Shown here one piece after another: positions 13,098 through 16,351 of a stretch of DNA of 16,351 bases; the stretch's first letter is position 1; each line of letters starts with the position of its first letter. Source of the DNA: Lachnospiraceae bacterium (GTDB lineage Bacteria; Bacillota; Clostridia; Lachnospirales; Lachnospiraceae); assembly GCA_022790905.1 (NCBI GenBank), contig JAAVYC010000107.1:1-16351 (forward strand). Reading direction: 5' to 3'. The position numbers and the translations under genes were made by a program. The notes beneath the pieces were generated by a model. It was not told where the DNA came from. It worked only from the letters and a program-made list of their open reading frames with translations, and did not search any database.

Positions 13098-15063
13098 ACA
13101 TCACATTGAATGTTACTATAACGAGGACGCTCCAGAGATTACGGACTATGAATATGACCAGCTGATGAATGAGCTGAAACAACTCGAAAAAGAACATCCA
13201 GAATTGGTTACACCAGATTCTCCGACACAAAAAGTAGGGGGAATGGCAAAACGGGAAGCGGGAGTGCTTGTAGAACACAATGTGCCGATGTTAAGTCTCC
13301 AGGATGTTTTTACAAAAGGGGAAGTGGAAGATTTTGTCACAGAAATGCAAAAGCAGGTGGAACATCCGGAATTCGTGGTGGAGTATAAAATTGACGGCCT
13401 GTCTCTTTCTCTGCGCTATGAAAATGGCGAACTTAAATTGGCGGAAACCAGGGGAGATGGCATTCAGTATGGAGAAGATGTAACGGCAAATGCGAGAGTG
13501 ATCAAGGATGTAAAAAAGAAGTTGAAAGATCGCCCGGAATATCTCGAAGTGCGTGGAGAAGTCTACATGACAGAGGCGGATTTTGAGAGAGTGAATGCGA
13601 GACAGGAGCTGCTCGGGAAGAAAATGTTTGCCAATCCAAGGAATTGTGCGGCTGGGACGCTGCGCCAGCTGAACGCTTCTGTGACAAAAGAGAGAGGACT
13701 GTCCATGTTTGTATTTAATATTCAAGACAGCAGAGGTGTTTCTTTTGAGACGCACACAGAAGGTTATGAATATTTAAAGAAACAGGGGATCAAGGTTATT
13801 GAAGAATATATTGTTTGCAAAACGACGGAGGAGGTCTTAAGCGCAATTGAAAAGATTGAGGAGACTAGAGGAGATCTGCCATATGATATAGATGGCGCTG
13901 TGATCAAATTGAATCGTCTCTCTGATCGGGAAAAATTAGGGGCGACTTCCAAAGTGCCGCGTTGGGCAGTGGCTTATAAGTATCCGCCGGAGGAAAAAGA
14001 GACGAAACTTTTAGATATTGAACTCTCGGTGGGACGTACCGGAAGGATTACGCCCACAGCAGTTTTTGAACCGGTGCGCCTCTGTGGAACAAGCGTTTCG
14101 AGAGCAACCTTACACAATCAGGATTTTATTGATGAGTTGGATATTGGGATTGGAGATACCATTGTAGTCTATAAGTCTGGAGAGATTATTCCAAAAGTGC
14201 GAAGGGTTTTGCACGAGAAACGCCCAGAGGGAACGAGACGTTTTCAGATTCCAGAGATTTGTCCTGTCTGCGGGAGCAAGACAGAAAGGGAAAAAGATAC
14301 AGCGGACACTAAGTGTACTTCCGCATCATGTCCAGCTCAGCTAGAGCGTCATATTATTAATTTTGTTGGAAGAGATGCGATGGATATCAAAGGATTTGGA
14401 ACGGTCTATGTCGAAGATCTGGTTCGCCTGAAATATATCAAAGACATTGCAGACATTTATGAATTAAAAAAATATAGGGAAGAATTAATTGAACGTGGAA
14501 TTATCGGAAAAGAAAAAAATACCGATAAATTATTAGATGTGATCGAAAAATCCAAAGAGAATGAGGCATATCAGCTTTTGACGGGATTTGGAATTCCAAA
14601 TGTTGGAAAAGCGGCGGCAAGAAATATCTTGAGATATTTTAAAAGTGTGGATGCGTTGATGAAAGCCGATATAGAAGAATTGCAGAAAGTGGATGATATC
14701 GGAGAAGTCACGGCAGTCTGTATTCGAGAATATTTTGACCGTGAAAGGAATCAGGATATCATCAGGCGCTTGAAGAGCAATGGTGTCAATATGAGCCTAA
14801 AAGAAGATCTTCAAATGGATATGCGTTTTGCAGGAAAGACTTTTGTCATTACAGGAACTTTGCCGTCTATGGACAGAAAAGAGGCGGCGGCGCTCATCGA
14901 TGCCCATGGCGGAAAGGTGACGAACTCTGTATCGAAAAAGACCAGCTACTTACTTGCGGGAGAAAATTCTGGAAGTAAACTGACAAAGGCAAATGAATTG
15001 GGGATACAGATACTATCAGAAGAAGAATTAAAAGATATGCTAAAATCAAATACCCAGCAGTAA
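13054..15063 (+). CDS. ligA: NAD-dependent DNA ligase
   Basis: It seals nicks in duplex DNA during replication and repair, using NAD as AMP donor. The frame is open from 13021, but the ATG at 13054 is chosen: AAGGAG (13041-13046) precedes it, and the protein then begins MEFLKRIEEL, aligned with the usual N-terminal Ia domain. It gives 669 residues, the normal length. In this numbering the adenylated lysine is K112 in EYKIDG, the OB fold runs about 310-395, four cysteines of the zinc finger are C403, C406, C421 and C426, helix-hairpin-helix repeats lie about 435-575, and a BRCT domain covers about 590-667. All expected domains are present. It overlaps rluF by 44 bases, implying one transcript with translational coupling. 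Confidence 0.97.
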   Translation: MEFLKRIEELRKEIEHHIECYYNEDAPEITDYEYDQLMNELKQLEKEHPELVTPDSPTQKVGGMAKREAGVLVEHNVPMLSLQDVFTKGEVEDFVTEMQKQVEHPEFVVEYKIDGLSLSLRYENGELKLAETRGDGIQYGEDVTANARVIKDVKKKLKDRPEYLEVRGEVYMTEADFERVNARQELLGKKMFANPRNCAAGTLRQLNASVTKERGLSMFVFNIQDSRGVSFETHTEGYEYLKKQGIKVIEEYIVCKTTEEVLSAIEKIEETRGDLPYDIDGAVIKLNRLSDREKLGATSKVPRWAVAYKYPPEEKETKLLDIELSVGRTGRITPTAVFEPVRLCGTSVSRATLHNQDFIDELDIGIGDTIVVYKSGEIIPKVRRVLHEKRPEGTRRFQIPEICPVCGSKTEREKDTADTKCTSASCPAQLERHIINFVGRDAMDIKGFGTVYVEDLVRLKYIKDIADIYELKKYREELIERGIIGKEKNTDKLLDVIEKSKENEAYQLLTGFGIPNVGKAAARNILRYFKSVDALMKADIEELQKVDDIGEVTAVCIREYFDRERNQDIIRRLKSNGVNMSLKEDLQMDMRFAGKTFVITGTLPSMDRKEAAALIDAHGGKVTNSVSKKTSYLLAGENSGSKLTKANELGIQILSEEELKDMLKSNTQQ

Positions 15064-15087
15064 GCTGATAGGGCAGAAATTTATTAT

Positions 15088-15177
15088 ATGCGAAAAAACT
15101 GCGGAGTATTTGACCTTGCGGCATTCGCTAAATGTCTGTACAAGCGTGGCCGCTTGGTTCATTGTTTGCGAGAATAA
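15088..15177 (+). other. 29-codon open frame in the metA leader (doubtful)
   Basis: An ATG at 15088 opens 29 codons ending at TAA 15175-15177. The product starts MRKNCGVFDLAAF and has Cys at 5, 16 and 26. The possible ribosome site GGGCAG (15071-15076) is weak and 11 bases away. It could be a leader peptide, or merely the reading of a structured or dispersed DNA element. There are no Met codons after the start, which argues against a classic methionine attenuator. Confidence 0.2.
15118..15155 (+). promoter_or_regulatory. Competing hairpins upstream of metA
   Basis: GCGGC (15118-15122) pairs with GCCGC (15149-15153), extended inside by CGCT (15126-15129) with AGCG (15143-15146). Alternatively AAGCG (15142-15146) pairs with CGCTT (15151-15155) around TGGC. 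The two forms exclude each other. No SAM-I, SAM-II or T-box pattern is apparent, and no good promoter was seen in 15064-15208. Confidence 0.4.
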
Positions 15178-15208
15178 AAATACATTGAGATAGAAAAGAG
15201 GAAAAGAC

Positions 15209-16114
15209 ATGCCAATTAAGACACAGGGAGATTTACCGGCAAAAGAAATTTTGGAGAATGAAAATATATTTGTGATGGATGAGAACCGTGCCATACACCA
15301 GGATATCCGTCCATTACAGGTATGTATTTTGAATTTGATGCCACTAAAAGAAGACACAGAATTGCAGCTTTTGCGGGCGCTTTCTAATACGCCATTGCAG
15401 GTAGATATTACATTTTTGCACGTGAAAAGCCATGAGTCACAAAATGTATCGGCAAATCATTTGAATAAGTTCTATACGACGTTTGAACATATCCAACATC
15501 AGAAATTTGACGGAATGATCATTACAGGAGCTCCGATCGAACATCTGCCATATGAAGAGGTAGACTACTGGGAAGAACTCTGTGTAATCATGGAGTGGAC
15601 GAAAAAGAATGTGACGAGTACGTTGCATATCTGTTGGGGAGCACAGGCGGGACTCTATTATCATTTTGGGCTCCATAAAAGACAATTACCGAAAAAACTT
15701 TTTGGAGTCTATCCGTTCCATGTACTCAATCGAAAAATACCGTTAGTTCGCGGATTCGATGATGTCTTCTATGCGCCAAATAGCCGTCATACGACGATTT
15801 TGACTGAAGATATTGAGAATTGTTCGGCACTGAAAGTGTTAGCAAAATCGGAGGAGGCAGGTGTTTTTTTATGTATCGCAGATGAGGGAAGACAGATTTT
15901 TGTTATGGGACATCCGGAATATGACCGCATTACGCTGGATAAAGAGTATCATAGGGATTTAGAAAAAGGACTTCCGATTGAGATGCCGTATCACTATTAT
16001 CCAGACGATGACCCGACGAAAAGGCCGTTGCTTCAGTGGAGAGCGAACAGCAATAATTTGTACAGCAATTGGCTTAATTATTATGTATATCAGGTAACTC
16101 CTTATGAGCTGTAG
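15209..16114 (+). CDS. metA: Homoserine O-acyltransferase MetA, probably acetyl-CoA-specific
   Basis: It activates homoserine for methionine synthesis in the cytoplasm. The 301 residues fit the MetA/HTS family throughout. The catalytic triad is C142 in HICWGAQ, H235 and E237 in MGHPEYD. The family is usually named homoserine O-succinyltransferase, but residue 111 is Glu (GAPIEHLPYEEVDYW, 107-121). Work on the Bacillus cereus enzyme showed that Glu111 favours acetyl-CoA, while Gly111 favours succinyl-CoA. O-acetylhomoserine is therefore the likely product. AGAGGAAAAG (about 15194-15203) supports the start. It is preceded by a structured 145-base gap and followed by a weak terminator, so it may be monocistronic. 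No other met gene is in the window. Confidence 0.95.
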   Translation: MPIKTQGDLPAKEILENENIFVMDENRAIHQDIRPLQVCILNLMPLKEDTELQLLRALSNTPLQVDITFLHVKSHESQNVSANHLNKFYTTFEHIQHQKFDGMIITGAPIEHLPYEEVDYWEELCVIMEWTKKNVTSTLHICWGAQAGLYYHFGLHKRQLPKKLFGVYPFHVLNRKIPLVRGFDDVFYAPNSRHTTILTEDIENCSALKVLAKSEEAGVFLCIADEGRQIFVMGHPEYDRITLDKEYHRDLEKGLPIEMPYHYYPDDDPTKRPLLQWRANSNNLYSNWLNYYVYQVTPYEL

Positions 16115-16119
16115 GAGGC

Positions 16120-16141
16120 GCATAAATCAAAATGCTTTTTT
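16120..16141 (+). terminator. Weak terminator after metA
   Basis: GCAT (16120-16123) and ATGC (16132-16135) form a 4-bp stem with an 8-base A-rich loop, followed by TTTTTT. The T-run is convincing; the stem is too short to be sure. Confidence 0.35.
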
Positions 16142-16142
16142 A

Positions 16143-16171
16143 TTTCCAAATTGGGAATAATCTGTTATAAT
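16143..16171 (+). promoter_or_regulatory. Extended -10 promoter of the Asp23/Gls24 gene
   Basis: TATAAT (16166-16171) is preceded by TG and one base (16163-16165), an extended -10. The -35 position 17 bases upstream is TTTCCA (16143-16148), a poor match that the extended -10 can offset. Confidence 0.6.
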
Positions 16172-16201
16172 AGGTTTATATTAGATAGTGGAGGTAGAAT
16201 T

Positions 16202-16351
16202 ATGGCAGAAGATAGACAGAGTTTTAGTATAAAAGAAAATAAATCCGGAGAAGTGCGTGTTGCAGGAGAAGTGGTTGCCATTATTGCAGGATTAGCGGCA
16301 ACAGAAGTAGAGGGCGTAAGCTCTATGGCGGGCAATATTACAAACGAGCTG
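16202..16351 (+). CDS. Asp23/Gls24 family envelope stress protein, N-terminal part
   Basis: Fifty codons are present before the window ends. VRVAGEVVAIIAGLAATEVEG is split as GEVRVAGEVV (18-27) and AGLAATEVEGV (30-40), followed by SSMAG, the hallmark start of the Asp23/Gls24 (DUF322) domain. These proteins are found at the membrane or in the cytoplasm of Firmicutes and are linked to cell-envelope stress. GGAGG (16190-16194) supports the ATG at 16202, and it has its own promoter at 16143-16171. The rest of the gene is outside the window. Confidence 0.9.
   Translation, partial: MAEDRQSFSIKENKSGEVRVAGEVVAIIAGLAATEVEGVSSMAGNITNEL

Noticed and set aside
13291..13755. 154-codon minus-strand frame within ligA
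   Set aside because: It lies fully inside ligA, which has every expected domain, and has no ribosome site or known motif.
15064..15208. SAM riboswitch or T-box ahead of metA
   Set aside because: The gap is too short for a T-box with antiterminator, and neither the SAM-I core nor a terminator with U-run before the start codon is present.

Overview
The window looks like chromosomal DNA from a low-GC, Gram-positive anaerobe of the Clostridia, most likely Lachnospiraceae or a close relative. The reasons are AT-rich intergenic DNA with strong AGGAGG-type ribosome binding sites, an Asp23/Gls24 gene, a membrane-anchored SH3b protein, a MarR plus heterodimeric ABC exporter operon, and a MetA of the clostridial/bacillar type. 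This assignment is an inference from gene content and style; no 16S or other phylogenetic marker was tested. Nothing points to a prophage, plasmid, insertion sequence or CRISPR array. Most of the window is housekeeping DNA, and the less ordinary signals are in the leaders and intergenic regions.

Layout. 1-89 is the end of a XerC/D-type tyrosine recombinase, followed by a terminator. A 437-base gap holds candidate promoters and a long hairpin just ahead of a ribokinase-like PfkB kinase (527-1453). A shared bidirectional terminator separates this from a convergent minus-strand pair, DAHP synthase (aroF) and a YdiB-like shikimate dehydrogenase (aroE). Divergent from aroE, with the two promoters back to back, are type I 3-dehydroquinate dehydratase (aroD), shikimate kinase (aroK) and a NudC-type NADH pyrophosphatase. 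These four aro genes cover DAHP synthesis, dehydroquinate dehydration, shikimate dehydrogenation and shikimate phosphorylation. aroB, aroA and aroC are not in the window.

5847-6137 is an intergenic region with a strong hairpin, two related inverted repeats and a clear promoter. It leads into a translationally coupled operon: a MarR regulator and two ABC half-transporters. The two halves show the complementary motif losses of a heterodimeric exporter with one degenerate ATP site, and the first half has a large insertion between its first two membrane helices. A terminator, a tRNA-Arg(CCG) and a membrane protein with a long Lys/Glu helix and two SH3b domains follow.

After another intrinsic terminator come rluF-like pseudouridine synthase and ligA (NAD-dependent DNA ligase), whose reading frames overlap by 44 bases. 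A 145-base structured gap precedes metA, whose residue 111 is Glu, the residue linked to acetyl-CoA use. The window ends inside an Asp23/Gls24 envelope-stress gene.

The signals most worth following are the hairpin leader of the kinase gene, the aroE ribosome-binding-site hairpin, the paired inverted repeats ahead of marR, the exporter insertion, the terminator lying 13 bases before rluF, and the structured, possibly dispersed element ahead of metA. I did not find a clearly new multi-gene system.
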